Positions 27,140 through 37,034 are shown, numbered from the stretch's first letter. The stretch: DNA of 64,000 nt from Foetidibacter luteolus (GCF_009650435.1 NZ_VVIP01000052.1:1-64000), one strand, 5' to 3'. Notes: generated by a model from the sequence alone, not told the origin. Numbers and translations: made by a program.

Positions 27140-30100
27140 ATGTTCCTCTTACAACACCGCGGCAAGCTGTTGGTAACCCTGCTGGTATTAATTGCCGGTA
27201 CAGCATTGCCCCAAAACAATTTTGCGCAAACCTTAAAAGGAAGGATACTGGATGCCGACGGAAAAACGGCATTGGCAGGCGCTACCGTGCAGGTAAAAAA
27301 TAAAAGCAATGTAACTGTTACAGATAACGAGGGCAATTATGAATTGACTGTTCCGTCTCTTCCTGTAACCATCCAGGTTAGCTATGTTGGTTACCCGCTT
27401 AGCGAATACCGCATAGCCAGCGCAGGCGAATTTAAAACCATACTTATTAAATCACAGCAGGATATTACAGAGAACGTGGTGGTTACCGCCGTAGGTATTA
27501 AGCGTTCTCAAAAAGCCCTGGGCTACAGTGTTTCTGAAGTAAAGGGAAAAGAGCTGGTACAGGCACGGGAGCCCAACCTGGTGGCAGCTTTAAGCGGCAA
27601 AGTGGCGGGCGTGCAAATCAATAATTCGGGTGGTTCTCCCGGTGGTTCCTCAACCATCAGGATAAGGGGTAATAACTCTTTGCTGGGCAACAACTTTCCA
27701 CTGTTCATACTGGATGGTATTCCTATTGATAATTCCATACAGGATATCTCCGGCAATATCACCAACGTAAACTCACTGGCCACACCATCCAACCGCGGTG
27801 TTGATATCAACAGTGCGGATATCGCCAGCATTACCGTTCTTAAAGGTCCTGCTGCAGCCGCTTTATACGGCATACGTGCGGCCAATGGCGCTGTAGTAAT
27901 TAATACCAAACGTGGCAGCGACTTAACTGACCGTAAACTGGCTGTTACCTATAGTGGCTCGCTTACCATTGACAAAATAAACCGGCGTTTGCAACCCCGT
28001 CAAAACACCTACTCCAATGGTTTAAACGGCCAGTATGTATTGCCTGGCGTAACAGGCAGCGATGAAAACTGGGGGGCTCTATTAGATACGCTTACTTACA
28101 GCGACCAACCCAGCGCCTTTGATAAGAACGGCGTTATTGTTGGCAGAAGCAACCCGTTATCAAATGGTAAGGCTGTTAACCGTTACAATAATGTAGACAA
28201 CTTTTTTGTAACCGGTTATACCAAAGACCATAATGTAAGCCTGTACGGCAACACCGGCAATGCCGGGTATTACCTTTCTTATGGCAACTTAAAACAAACC
28301 GGTATAATACCTACAACTGATTTTTACCGTCACACTTTCCGCTTTAACGGAGACTTTAATGTAAGTGATAAACTAAAACTTACCGGCGGCGTTAACTACA
28401 TACAGGATGGCGCACATAACCGTGCCCTGATGGGTGGCTTTAATACCAATGTTATCAGGGCGCTCATTAACTCTGCAACTAATTTCGATATCACCAACGG
28501 GCTGGATAAACCTTACGATAACCCTGATGCTTACAAGCTTCCTGCTACCGCTGCCAAACCCTGGGGCGCTTCCCGTGCTTATGCAGGCGGTATTGGTTGG
28601 GATAATCCATACTGGAGCCTTAACATGAACCCGCAATCAGACCAGCTTAACCGCTTCATCAGCTTTGCAGAAGCCAATTACGAAGTGTCAGGCTGGCTTA
28701 GGGCAACGGCACGTTATGGTATAGACAATTATACTGATGTACGCAAGGGCGCCTTCAGCCGGGGTACATCCGGCGTTGCCACTGGTACCATTAACGATGT
28801 GAACTATTCAAGAAGAGATAATAATGTTGACTTCCTGTTAAGCTCACAGCATCATTTGTCTGAAGATATTGGCATAAGCGTAGTGGCTGGCTACAACTAT
28901 TATAACTCTTACCGCAATCAAATCAATACCCGCGGCGATGGTTTAACCATTCCCGGCAACTTTAATATTTCTAACGCTTCCACTACGCAAACAGTTAATA
29001 CCACTATTCGCAAAGAGTTGGTGGCTGGCTACGCTGATATCAAGTTTGATTACAAAAAATGGCTGTACGTAGAAGCAACCGGCAGAAACGAATGGACATC
29101 TACGCTGGCAAAGGGTAAAAATTCTTTCTTCTATCCGTCTGTTGCCTCAAGCTTCATCTTTAGCGATGCACTCGGCCTTAACGGCGGCCTGCTTAGTTTT
29201 GGTAAAGTTCGTGCATCTTATGCGCAGGTGGGTAACGATGCAGACCCGTACTCATTACAAACGTATTACATACCCACCAGTGCCGGGGGCATCATTCAAA
29301 GCAGCATTAGTTTTCCGTTCAATGGTTCGCAGGGTTTAAGTTCCAGCAGCACGCTTGGCAACCCTAACCTTAAGCCGGAACGCATTACTACCTGGGAGGT
29401 AGGCACAGAATTACACTTCTTCAAAAACTACACAGTGCTTGATGCAGCCTATTATCACAACAGCAGTAAAGACCAGATTATTCCCGTATCACTGCCAAAC
29501 TCTACTGGCGCTTCAAGCTCCATCATCAATGCAGGTAACATTGTTAACCGTGGTATAGAAATCACTTTGCAGCAAACTATCATCAAGAATAAAAACTTCG
29601 GATGGAATGCTACAGCGCTTTTCAACAAAAACATCAGTAAGGTTAATTATATCACCAACAGCATTACCAATGTAAGCCTTGGCGGTATATGGATGGAGGC
29701 CCGCGGCCAGGCCGGCGACCCCTATGGCACTTTCTACGGCATAGACGTAGCCCGCAACGACAAAGGCCAGGTGATTATAGACGACAACACGTCAAGCGCC
29801 AACTATGGTTATCCGGTTGTAAATTCCACCTTCACCAAAATTGGTGACCCCAATCCCAAATTTAACCTGGGCTTGCGTAATGAATTCAAGGCCGGTGCTT
29901 TCACACTTTCCTTCCTGTTAGATGCACGTTTTGGTTTCGACATCTTCAATGCACCGCGTTTGCAAATGGTGTACAATGGTGTAGATGAGTCAACTGCTGC
30001 AAGGGGTACTAATACTGTATTCGAGGGTGTAACACAATCAAAAGGCGAAGTAAATACTATTCCCGCTGTGTTAAGCCAGGCATGGTACCGCAAAACTTTC

Positions 30101-30376
30101 AGCATACAGGGCCTTTACATAGAGCATGATCTATACTGGGTTAAATTGAAAGATGTTAACCTTACGTATGATATCCCCCAAAGCTTTTTAAAGCCGCTTA
30201 AAATACAGGCCGCCAGTTTCACGCTTACTGCAAGAAACTTTCTGCTGGGCACCAATTATACCGGCAGCGATCCTGATTTAGGTACACGTAACGGTCTTGC
30301 CAATTATGCAGGTATAGATTTCTGGACAACGCCAAACACACACAGCATCGGCGCGGCATTAAATGTTACTTTTTAA
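27140..30376 (+). CDS. SusC/RagA-type TonB-dependent outer membrane transporter
   Basis: 1078-aa outer-membrane importer. The ATG at 27140 is chosen because it starts a signal peptide (MFLLQHRGKLLVTLLVLIAG..., cleavage near FAQ). A CarboxypepD_reg-like domain (about 30-110: LKGRILDADGKTALAGATVQVKN) precedes the TonB plug (about 120-240, with the family motif KGPAAAALYGIRAANGAVVI) and a 22-strand barrel ending in aromatic-rich sequence with terminal F. No N-terminal anti-sigma-interaction extension is seen. It pairs with the SusD gene 100 nt downstream. With three sulfatases following, its cargo is probably a sulfated compound; the identity is not readable. Confidence 0.95.
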   Translation: MFLLQHRGKLLVTLLVLIAGTALPQNNFAQTLKGRILDADGKTALAGATVQVKNKSNVTVTDNEGNYELTVPSLPVTIQVSYVGYPLSEYRIASAGEFKTILIKSQQDITENVVVTAVGIKRSQKALGYSVSEVKGKELVQAREPNLVAALSGKVAGVQINNSGGSPGGSSTIRIRGNNSLLGNNFPLFILDGIPIDNSIQDISGNITNVNSLATPSNRGVDINSADIASITVLKGPAAAALYGIRAANGAVVINTKRGSDLTDRKLAVTYSGSLTIDKINRRLQPRQNTYSNGLNGQYVLPGVTGSDENWGALLDTLTYSDQPSAFDKNGVIVGRSNPLSNGKAVNRYNNVDNFFVTGYTKDHNVSLYGNTGNAGYYLSYGNLKQTGIIPTTDFYRHTFRFNGDFNVSDKLKLTGGVNYIQDGAHNRALMGGFNTNVIRALINSATNFDITNGLDKPYDNPDAYKLPATAAKPWGASRAYAGGIGWDNPYWSLNMNPQSDQLNRFISFAEANYEVSGWLRATARYGIDNYTDVRKGAFSRGTSGVATGTINDVNYSRRDNNVDFLLSSQHHLSEDIGISVVAGYNYYNSYRNQINTRGDGLTIPGNFNISNASTTQTVNTTIRKELVAGYADIKFDYKKWLYVEATGRNEWTSTLAKGKNSFFYPSVASSFIFSDALGLNGGLLSFGKVRASYAQVGNDADPYSLQTYYIPTSAGGIIQSSISFPFNGSQGLSSSSTLGNPNLKPERITTWEVGTELHFFKNYTVLDAAYYHNSSKDQIIPVSLPNSTGASSSIINAGNIVNRGIEITLQQTIIKNKNFGWNATALFNKNISKVNYITNSITNVSLGGIWMEARGQAGDPYGTFYGIDVARNDKGQVIIDDNTSSANYGYPVVNSTFTKIGDPNPKFNLGLRNEFKAGAFTLSFLLDARFGFDIFNAPRLQMVYNGVDESTAARGTNTVFEGVTQSKGEVNTIPAVLSQAWYRKTFSIQGLYIEHDLYWVKLKDVNLTYDIPQSFLKPLKIQAASFTLTARNFLLGTNYTGSDPDLGTRNGLANYAGIDFWTTPNTHSIGAALNVTF

Positions 30377-30476
30377 AAGTAATTGGGATTTATAAATTAT
30401 TAAGCTCTTTATCACTCATCGTTTGGCTCCCTCTCCCATAGGAGAGGGCCGGGGGTGAGGTTTAAACAATACTATC

Positions 30477-32093
30477 ATGAAACAACATACAAAATATTTG
30501 GGGCTGTCAGCAGCAAAACAACATGCAACTGCAGTCCGGGCTATCCGTTCCAAGTCCTCACCCTCCTTCGTCGGGTTGCGGGCTTTCCACTCCTATCCCG
30601 CAGCCATTCGGCTTAAGAATGTCTATGGGGCAATAGTGCTGCTGGCTGTATTTGCTCTTGCCTCCTGCGATTTGCAGAAGACCAACGTAAATCCCAATGC
30701 ATCTTCAGAAGTATCGCTTAGCGCTGTACTAACCGGCGCCGAAGTGTCCCTTGCTTTCAACATTGGCGCCAACGGGGCTATCGCTACCAACACGTTTATA
30801 CAACAAACCTCTGGCGCCAATGGCGATGCGGCGGGGCTGGATAACTACACCATATCGCCTTCTTACTACAACAGCACCTGGGGCAGTTTTTACACCGGCG
30901 TTCTGGAAGAATTGAAAATTCTACAGAAAACCGCATCGGAAAGGCAATTGCCTTATTACAGCGGTGTAGCAAGGGTGTTGTCATCATTTACTTTTGGCGC
31001 CCTCACTGATATATTTGGAGACATCCCTTACACAGAATCCTTGTATGGTAATGGTATAGTAAACCCTAAGTATGACAAACAGCAGGATATCTATGCTGCC
31101 ATACAATTGCAACTGGATTCTGCCATTACAGAATTATCAAAACCCGTATCTGATAATATAGGTGCTACACCTGCAACAGATGATTTAATCTTCGGAGGCG
31201 CTACCGCCAAATGGATTGCAACAGCATATACGCTAAAGGCCAGGTATGCATTGCATTTAACAAAGCTGGGTGCTAAAGACGCAGCGCAGAAAGCATTGTC
31301 TTTCCTGTATGATGGCGCTAACTATCGCGGCATCGCAAGTTCATCGGCGGATGCGCAGGTGTTGTTTGGTTCAGCGGCTACCAATGCCAACCCTTTTTAC
31401 CAGCAACAGGTAAACAGGCCGGGCTGGGTTGGTCTGGGTGCATCTTTTGTAAACCTTTTAAATGGTAATAAAGTAACCGATGCAAATACTACCCCTGAGG
31501 GAACTTATGTTGACCCACGCCGGGCATACTTCGCCACTAATTTCCCAGCAGGCAGCAGCACCTACCAGGGCAGTACCGCAGGAGTGCCCGGTGCAAAATC
31601 TGTAATTGGCCCTTATTACGGCACTGCTACATCACCGGTAAACCTGGTTACGTACAGCGAAGCCAAGTTTATTGAAGCAGAAGCAAGGATTATTATAAAT
31701 CCTTCAGACCCTTTGGCACAAACCGCATTGCAGGAGGCAGTGAAAGGTTCTTTTGCCAAGGTTGTTACCAACGCCAACGACCCATATTCTTCTGCCCAAA
31801 AGCAAGCGGATTATATCAATGCCAAAGCATCGCTTACCGGCAACTTCAATGCAGATTTGGAAACCATCATTACCCAAAAATATATCGCTTTGTTCCTTCA
31901 GCCGGAAGTATGGGCAGATTACAGGAGAACAGGTTATCCTGCATTGCCGCTGGCGCAAAATGCAACATCTGCGGCCAACCCGAATGGCTTAATTCCAAGA
32001 AGGATTTTATATCCGCAGAATGAAACATCATTGAACAGCAATGCACCAGCGGGCTCAACCTATCAAACTCCTAAGTTGTGGTGGGATAATTAA
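30477..32093 (+). CDS. SusD/RagB-type nutrient-binding lipoprotein
   Basis: Surface lipoprotein that works as the lid of the SusC transporter. The lipoprotein signal NVYGAIVLLAVFALASC ends with lipobox cysteine 64; the following sequence (DLQKTNVNPNASSEV) and the C-terminal RRILYPQNE...WWDN fit the SusD-like_2 class. Unusually, the annotated ATG puts 47 codons before the signal peptide. Codons about 21-48 coincide with a minus-oriented family-A repeat (30538-30612), so the extension looks like captured repeat DNA. A TTG at 30576 would give a more normal n-region and may be the real start. Confidence 0.9.
   Translation: MKQHTKYLGLSAAKQHATAVRAIRSKSSPSFVGLRAFHSYPAAIRLKNVYGAIVLLAVFALASCDLQKTNVNPNASSEVSLSAVLTGAEVSLAFNIGANGAIATNTFIQQTSGANGDAAGLDNYTISPSYYNSTWGSFYTGVLEELKILQKTASERQLPYYSGVARVLSSFTFGALTDIFGDIPYTESLYGNGIVNPKYDKQQDIYAAIQLQLDSAITELSKPVSDNIGATPATDDLIFGGATAKWIATAYTLKARYALHLTKLGAKDAAQKALSFLYDGANYRGIASSSADAQVLFGSAATNANPFYQQQVNRPGWVGLGASFVNLLNGNKVTDANTTPEGTYVDPRRAYFATNFPAGSSTYQGSTAGVPGAKSVIGPYYGTATSPVNLVTYSEAKFIEAEARIIINPSDPLAQTALQEAVKGSFAKVVTNANDPYSSAQKQADYINAKASLTGNFNADLETIITQKYIALFLQPEVWADYRRTGYPALPLAQNATSAANPNGLIPRRILYPQNETSLNSNAPAGSTYQTPKLWWDN
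30538..30612 (-). repeat. Degenerate family-A repeat inside the 5' end of susD
   Basis: Carries 'gggctatccgttccaagtcc', 'tcaccctcc', 'gcgggctttccactcc' and 'cgcagccattcgg', the same words in the same order as the copy at 49206-49335. It overlaps codons about 21-46 of the SusD ORF, just before the lipoprotein signal sequence. Confidence 0.6.
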
Positions 32094-32158
32094 CCCTATC
32101 CCCTAAAGGGGTAAGAATCGTTGCCGCGTACCGGTTACGGGTTACCGGCCAGATGTAT

Positions 32159-32432
32159 GCGGAAAGATGAAAACTCACGCAAAGAACGCAGAGGCGCAAA
32201 GAAAGAAGAAATAAGAAAAGCCTTTGCGACTTAGCGGGCTTTGCGTGAGATGCTCTACGGCTTTAACCAAAGTGAAGCATAATAATCAGCAGGCATCCTT
32301 AAAAAAAACTGTTGCACCCAAAACCTAAAGATGCCCATTGATATACAGATGAAAGGTTTGCGACGCAAGGGACGATACCATGAATGATAAAGCTGGTATC
32401 AAAAAAAAATTGAAAAACAACGCTCAATACTT
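32159..32432. repeat. About 270-bp element upstream of sulfatase 1 (pair member 1)
   Basis: Shares the order 'aaaactcac.caaagaac', 'aataagaaaagcctttgcg', 'ctttgcgtgagatgctcta', 'ctgttgcacccg', 'gatgcccattgatatacag', 'tgcgacgcaagg', 'ccatgaatgat.aagctggt' with 33964-34229. The first half has opposed 'ctcacgcaaag' and 'ctttgcgtgag' arms; the second half (about 32340-32405) is a family-B copy. It occupies most of the 418-base gap between susD and the first sulfatase. Confidence 0.75.
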
Positions 32433-32511
32433 ATCCGGGATGCCTCTTGTGGTGAGGATGTATGGACTTTAGAATTGCGTGTTGATGATTGTATGTTGAA
32501 TACTTAAAAGA

Positions 32512-33945
32512 ATGAAACGGATGAATTTTAAGAAACATCTTTTTTTGTTGGTGATGGTTGTTGCTGGTCTGGTTGATTTAAAAGCACAAGATAAACGCCC
32601 ACCTAATTTTATCATCATCCTCGCGGATGATTTAGGCTATGGCGATTTAGGTAGCTATGGACATCCCACCATTAGAACACCCCATCTTGATACGCTGGCG
32701 CAGCAGGGGATACGGTTTACGCAGTTTTACGTTGCGGCCAATGTATGCTCACCCAGCCGGGCCGGTTTATTAACAGGCAGGTTGCCGGTGCGTACCGGTG
32801 TTACAGGTGGTTTGGGTGTGTTCTTTCCGCATTCGGCAACAGGGTTGCCAACATCTGAGGTGACCATTGCCAAAGCATTAAAAGCAAAGGGTTACAGCAC
32901 CGGCATTGTTGGTAAATGGCACCTGGGAAGCAAGCCTCAATACCTGCCCAACAATTATGGCTTTGATGAATATTTCGGAATTCCTTATTCCAACGATATG
33001 ATACCGGGCAACAATAATATCCCTTATCCGCCGCTGCCGTTGTACCATAACAGCCAGGTGCTTGAAACAAACCCTGACCAGCACCAGTTGACCAAACGTT
33101 ATACAGAGGCTTCTATAGATTTTATCAGAACAAACAAAGACAAGCCTTTCTTTTTATACTATCCCAACAATGCGCCACATGTGCCTTTGTATGCATCCAA
33201 CGATTTTGATGGCAAAAGCAAACGCGGCTTGTATGGTGATGTTGTGCAGGAACTGGACTGGAGTGTGGGCCGCATTATACAAACATTAAAAGGGCTAAAG
33301 CTGGATGATAACACGTTCGTTTTATTTCTTAGTGACAATGGCCCCTGGTTAACTGAAAAAGAGAACGGTGGTTCCGCAGGGTTATTAGCGGATGGTAAAG
33401 CCTCTACCTATGAAGGTGGCATGCGTGTGCCTGCTATTGGGTGGTGGCCTGGCACTATACAACCTGCGGTAAGCACATCGCTGGCAAGCAGCCTGGATGT
33501 TTTGCCTACCCTGTTACATTGGGCAGGTACGCCCCTGCCTGCTGACAGACCGTTGGATGGGTTTGATATCGGCGACTTGTTTACGGGCAAAAAAGAATCA
33601 ATAAGGGAGATTTTCTACTACTATAATTCAGATAAGTTATTTGCCATACGCAAAGGGGTGTGGAAGGCAAACTTTACTACCCACTCCGGGTATAACCCAA
33701 AGTTGCCGGAGCCGCACGACCCGCCGCTTATCTACAACCTGGAGAATGACCCTTCTGAGAAATACAATATTGCATCCACGCATCCGGAACTGGTGCAGGA
33801 ATTTAAAAAGTTATATGCGGAACAGGTGGAGAAAGTGAAGCCTGCGCCATCTGAGCTTGCCAAATTTGAGGAGGGGCCCGTGAACGAAGCTTTTAAAGCT
33901 TTGATTAAGCAAAGGGAAGCGCAAAGCAAACTGAAACAGGATTAA
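32512..33945 (+). CDS. Sulfatase 1 (formylglycine-dependent, S1 family)
   Basis: Exported sulfatase, 477 aa with a signal peptide (cleavage near LKAQ). The active-site cysteine to be converted to formylglycine is C79 in CSPSRAGLLTG, a full C-x-P-x-R signature. Other metal and substrate motifs are LADDLGYGDLGSYG (about 37-50), GKWHLGSKPQYLPNNYGFDEYFG (about 136-160) and LSDNGPW near 272. It removes sulfate from an ester, probably a sulfated sugar or aryl compound. It belongs to the SusCD cluster. No sulfatase-maturating enzyme (anSME or FGE) is in the window, so maturation relies on a gene elsewhere. Confidence 0.95.
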   Translation: MKRMNFKKHLFLLVMVVAGLVDLKAQDKRPPNFIIILADDLGYGDLGSYGHPTIRTPHLDTLAQQGIRFTQFYVAANVCSPSRAGLLTGRLPVRTGVTGGLGVFFPHSATGLPTSEVTIAKALKAKGYSTGIVGKWHLGSKPQYLPNNYGFDEYFGIPYSNDMIPGNNNIPYPPLPLYHNSQVLETNPDQHQLTKRYTEASIDFIRTNKDKPFFLYYPNNAPHVPLYASNDFDGKSKRGLYGDVVQELDWSVGRIIQTLKGLKLDDNTFVLFLSDNGPWLTEKENGGSAGLLADGKASTYEGGMRVPAIGWWPGTIQPAVSTSLASSLDVLPTLLHWAGTPLPADRPLDGFDIGDLFTGKKESIREIFYYYNSDKLFAIRKGVWKANFTTHSGYNPKLPEPHDPPLIYNLENDPSEKYNIASTHPELVQEFKKLYAEQVEKVKPAPSELAKFEEGPVNEAFKALIKQREAQSKLKQD

Positions 33946-33963
33946 GTGCTGCAGATTATAGGC

Positions 33964-34229
33964 TTGCTGTATGCACAGAGATAAAAACTCACACAAAGAA
34001 CTAAGAAATAAGAAAAGCCTTTGCGCCTTGGCGGCCTTTGCGTGAGATGCTCTAACCGGATTCAGCGAATGTGAATTACGATAATCAACAGGCATAAATA
34101 AAAAAACCTGTTGCACCCGCAGCCTGAAGATGCCCATTGATATACAGATGAAAGGATTGCGACGCAAGGAACGATGCCATGAATGATGAAGCTGGTATTT
34201 AAAGAAAGACAAACATTCAACAACTATGC
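33964..34229. repeat. About 270-bp element upstream of sulfatase 2 (pair member 2)
   Basis: Colinear direct repeat of 32159-32432, ending at the start codon region of sulfatase 2. Similarity is highest from 'ctgttgcaccc' to 'gctggtat'. It fills the gap between sulfatases 1 and 2. Confidence 0.75.
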
Positions 34230-36541
34230 TCAATAATAGAAAATCACTACAGCTACTAACTACCGCGGTTGCAATTGCAGCAATGCATACCGCTACTGCA
34301 CAGTACAGCCCTAAACCTGTTTTTAAAGGCAATGCGGGTAAAACGCTGGCAGAATCAACACCTGGCAATACCGTGTTTAATCCTATTGCGCCACAAGGTG
34401 CGCCGAATGTGCTGTACATTATGCTGGATGATGTTGGCTTTGGCGCCAGCAGCGCTTTTGGCGGCCTGGTGGAAACGCCCACTTTTGACAGCCTTGCCAA
34501 TAACGGGCTGCGCTTTACCAATTTTCACACAACAGCTATATGTTCGCCTACCAGAGCTTCGCTGCTTACAGGGCGTAACCATCATTCAGTAAATATTCCT
34601 ACAGTAATAGATGCAGCGGTTGATTATCCAGGCCACAATGGTTATATGCCTTTTGAAAAAGGTACCATTGCGGAAATAGCACGTGAGAATGGGTATAACA
34701 CATTTGCTGTGGGTAAATGGCATGTAACACCTTCTCCGGATGCCACGCCGGCCGGCCCCTTTAACCGCTGGCCCACTGGCCGTGGCTTTGACAGGTTCTA
34801 TGGTTTTCTTGCCGGCGAAACAGACCAGTACACACCCATGTTGTGGGAGAACAATAATAAAATTGAGCCCGACCTGCAGGGCAGGCATTTAACAACAGTA
34901 CTGGTTGATAAAGCCATTGAATATATAGCAGGCCAAAAATCTTCAGCTCCCGGCAAGCCGTTCTTCTTATACCTAACGCCCGGCGCTACACATGGCCCAC
35001 ACCAGGTAGACCGCGAATGGATAAACAAATACAAAGGCCGTTTTGACCAGGGCTGGGACAAGTATCGTGAAGAAGTATTGGCCAGGCAAAAAAAGCTGGG
35101 CATTGTTCCGCAGAATGTTACCATACCACCGCGTAACCCGGGTATAAAGCCATGGGATTCTCTGTCTGCATTAGAGAAAAAAGTGTTTGCAAGGTTCTTT
35201 GAAGCTTATGCGGGCTTTTTATCTCAAACAGATTATGAAATAGGCCGGCTGATAAACTACCTAAAAGAAATCAACCAGCTTAATAACACATTGGTAGTGC
35301 TGATTATAGGCGACAATGGCGCCAGTAAAGAAGGCGGGTTAACAGGCCATGCGCAGGGCATTAATGAATACATAGACCGTAGCGTGTTTACAGAAAATTA
35401 TGAAGACCGCATTAATGAGATAGCGAAACTGTATGACGATATAGGTACCGCTAAAACAGGCCCTAACTACCCGGAAGGATGGGCGCAGGCCGCCAATACA
35501 CCATTCCGTTACCTTAAGCAGGATGCCAACAGCGAAGGCGGCACACGCAACCCGTTGGTATTATTCTGGCCGGATGGCATAAAGGAAAGAGGTGTGCGTT
35601 CGCAGTATTCACATGTAAATAGTGTAACGCCAACAGTTATAGAGCTGGCTAATCTTAAGGTGCCTGAGGTCATCAATGGCTACAAGCAGGAACCCCTGGA
35701 AGGTATAAGCTTTGCTTATACTGTTAAAGATGAAAAAGCAGCCGGCAGGCACCATGTACAATACTATGAAATTGCAGGTGGGCGCTCTATATACAAAGAC
35801 GGCTGGAAGGCCGAAGTGTATCATCGCAACGGCACGCCTTTTAGTACAGACAAATGGGAATTATACAATCTTAACGACGACTTTAATGAGCAAAACAACC
35901 TGGCGGCTAAAGAAGCGGGTAAGCTTAAAGAACTGGAGGATTTGTTTGATGCCGAAGCGATAAAGTATAATGTGTACCCATTGCTGGGAGATACATCGCT
36001 GCGGCCTTTTTTCCAGTTAACTAAAGGCCCCTTTGCTACACGCAGGCAGGCCATATTGTACCCGGGCATCACACAATTGCCAACCCTGTCAGGCCCACCA
36101 TTGCAGCAGCATTCTTTTAGTATAAAGGCAGATGTTGAAATATCCGGCGATAACGCTGAAGGTGTATTGTTCGCTGCCGGCGGAAGGTTTACCGGTTTAA
36201 GCTTCTTTGTACACAATGGCAGGCTAAAAGTGGTGCATAATAACAACGGCAAGCTGGTTACGCTGGAGGCATCGCAGCCTGTAACAAAAGGCAAAGCCAT
36301 ATTGCGCTACGACCTGAATTATACGCCTGCAAAAAATCTTACCGATGCTGCAGGCACAGAGGCCTTGTATATTAATGATGTTAAAGTAGCGGAGAGAATA
36401 ATTACAAAGGCGGATGCTACCATTATGCCTTATGATGAAGGGCTTGATGTGGGCCGCGACAATGGTTCGGCGGTATCGCCATTGTACCAGTCGCCGTTCG
36501 TCTTTACAGGAAAGCTGAACAAAGTGATCATTGATTATTAA
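34226..36541 (+). CDS. Sulfatase 2 (large arylsulfatase type)
   Basis: 771-aa exported arylsulfatase of the long type related to Pseudomonas AtsA. The signal peptide ends near TATAQ. The formylglycine signature is C106 in CSPTRASLLTGRNHHS. Other family motifs are MLDDVGFGASSAFGG (about 66-80), AVGKWHVTPSPDATPAGPFNRWPTGRGFDRFYGFLAGETDQY and IIGDNGASKEGG. The last 150 residues form an additional beta domain (SFSIKADVEISGDNAEGVLFAAGG...). AtsA-type enzymes are known for releasing sulfate for nutrition when sulfur is scarce, which agrees with the cysteine leader hypothesis for this cluster. Confidence 0.94.
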   Translation: MLNNRKSLQLLTTAVAIAAMHTATAQYSPKPVFKGNAGKTLAESTPGNTVFNPIAPQGAPNVLYIMLDDVGFGASSAFGGLVETPTFDSLANNGLRFTNFHTTAICSPTRASLLTGRNHHSVNIPTVIDAAVDYPGHNGYMPFEKGTIAEIARENGYNTFAVGKWHVTPSPDATPAGPFNRWPTGRGFDRFYGFLAGETDQYTPMLWENNNKIEPDLQGRHLTTVLVDKAIEYIAGQKSSAPGKPFFLYLTPGATHGPHQVDREWINKYKGRFDQGWDKYREEVLARQKKLGIVPQNVTIPPRNPGIKPWDSLSALEKKVFARFFEAYAGFLSQTDYEIGRLINYLKEINQLNNTLVVLIIGDNGASKEGGLTGHAQGINEYIDRSVFTENYEDRINEIAKLYDDIGTAKTGPNYPEGWAQAANTPFRYLKQDANSEGGTRNPLVLFWPDGIKERGVRSQYSHVNSVTPTVIELANLKVPEVINGYKQEPLEGISFAYTVKDEKAAGRHHVQYYEIAGGRSIYKDGWKAEVYHRNGTPFSTDKWELYNLNDDFNEQNNLAAKEAGKLKELEDLFDAEAIKYNVYPLLGDTSLRPFFQLTKGPFATRRQAILYPGITQLPTLSGPPLQQHSFSIKADVEISGDNAEGVLFAAGGRFTGLSFFVHNGRLKVVHNNNGKLVTLEASQPVTKGKAILRYDLNYTPAKNLTDAAGTEALYINDVKVAERIITKADATIMPYDEGLDVGRDNGSAVSPLYQSPFVFTGKLNKVIIDY

Positions 36542-36580
36542 GAAAGCAATTATGAGCCCAACTGCATAACTACTATTATG

Positions 36581-36604
36581 CATCGTTGCGTCGCACTCTT
36601 GTAC
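36581..36604 (+). repeat. Dispersed repeat family B, copy after sulfatase 2
   Basis: 'catcgttgcgtcgcactctt' plus 'gtac' is identical to the copy at 5074-5097. The wider copy spans about 36545-36625. Confidence 0.7.
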
Positions 36605-36692
36605 GACTGGTTCGCTACTCTCCATATTGGTACAGGCTGAGTAAACAACGGCAACATAAGAGGCTAATTATAAACCATAAAAACAAAAGGCA

Positions 36693-36815
36693 ATGACTTT
36701 ATCTGACATCTACCTGCTGGCAAGAAAAATTGTGGTTGGCATTATCATCTTCCTGGTGCCGCTGGCGATAATTTCCGGCATACTCTGGCTGTTGCAAAAT
36801 GTGCTGCTCAGGTAA
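36693..36815 (+). CDS. 40-aa single-span membrane peptide
   Basis: Short ORF starting after an A-rich leader typical of the window (ccataaaaacaaaaggca). It encodes MTLSDIYLLARKIVVGIIIF... with one hydrophobic helix (residues about 13-36) and a terminal Arg. It lies in order with the sulfatase cluster. I recognise no family; the coding call rests on the start context, membrane-like composition and the neighbouring similar ORF. Confidence 0.5.
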   Translation: MTLSDIYLLARKIVVGIIIFLVPLAIISGILWLLQNVLLR

Positions 36816-36875
36816 AATACACATTAGGTTAAATAGCTATTCACCATTGACTATTCACTTGTTAAAGATTATTAT

Positions 36876-37034
36876 ATGCCAATAGAAAAAGATACTGCCC
36901 GGAAAATAACACGGGACATACTTGTTAGCCTTTTGCTGTATGCATTACCTGTATTACTGATGTTGCTTAGTTTTTACTTTACCGGCGAGAGGCCCTGGAA
37001 AGAAAAAAAACAGGAAACAGCAAAAAGCAGGTAG
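36876..37034 (+). CDS. 52-aa single-span membrane peptide
   Basis: MPIEKDTARKITRDILVSLL... has a charged N-terminus, one hydrophobic helix (about residues 15-36) and a strongly basic tail (GERPWKEKKQETAKSR). It follows the 40-aa peptide by 60 nt and precedes the hydroxylase gene. The topology suggests an inner-membrane peptide with a basic tail. No family recognised. Confidence 0.5.
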   Translation: MPIEKDTARKITRDILVSLLLYALPVLLMLLSFYFTGERPWKEKKQETAKSR

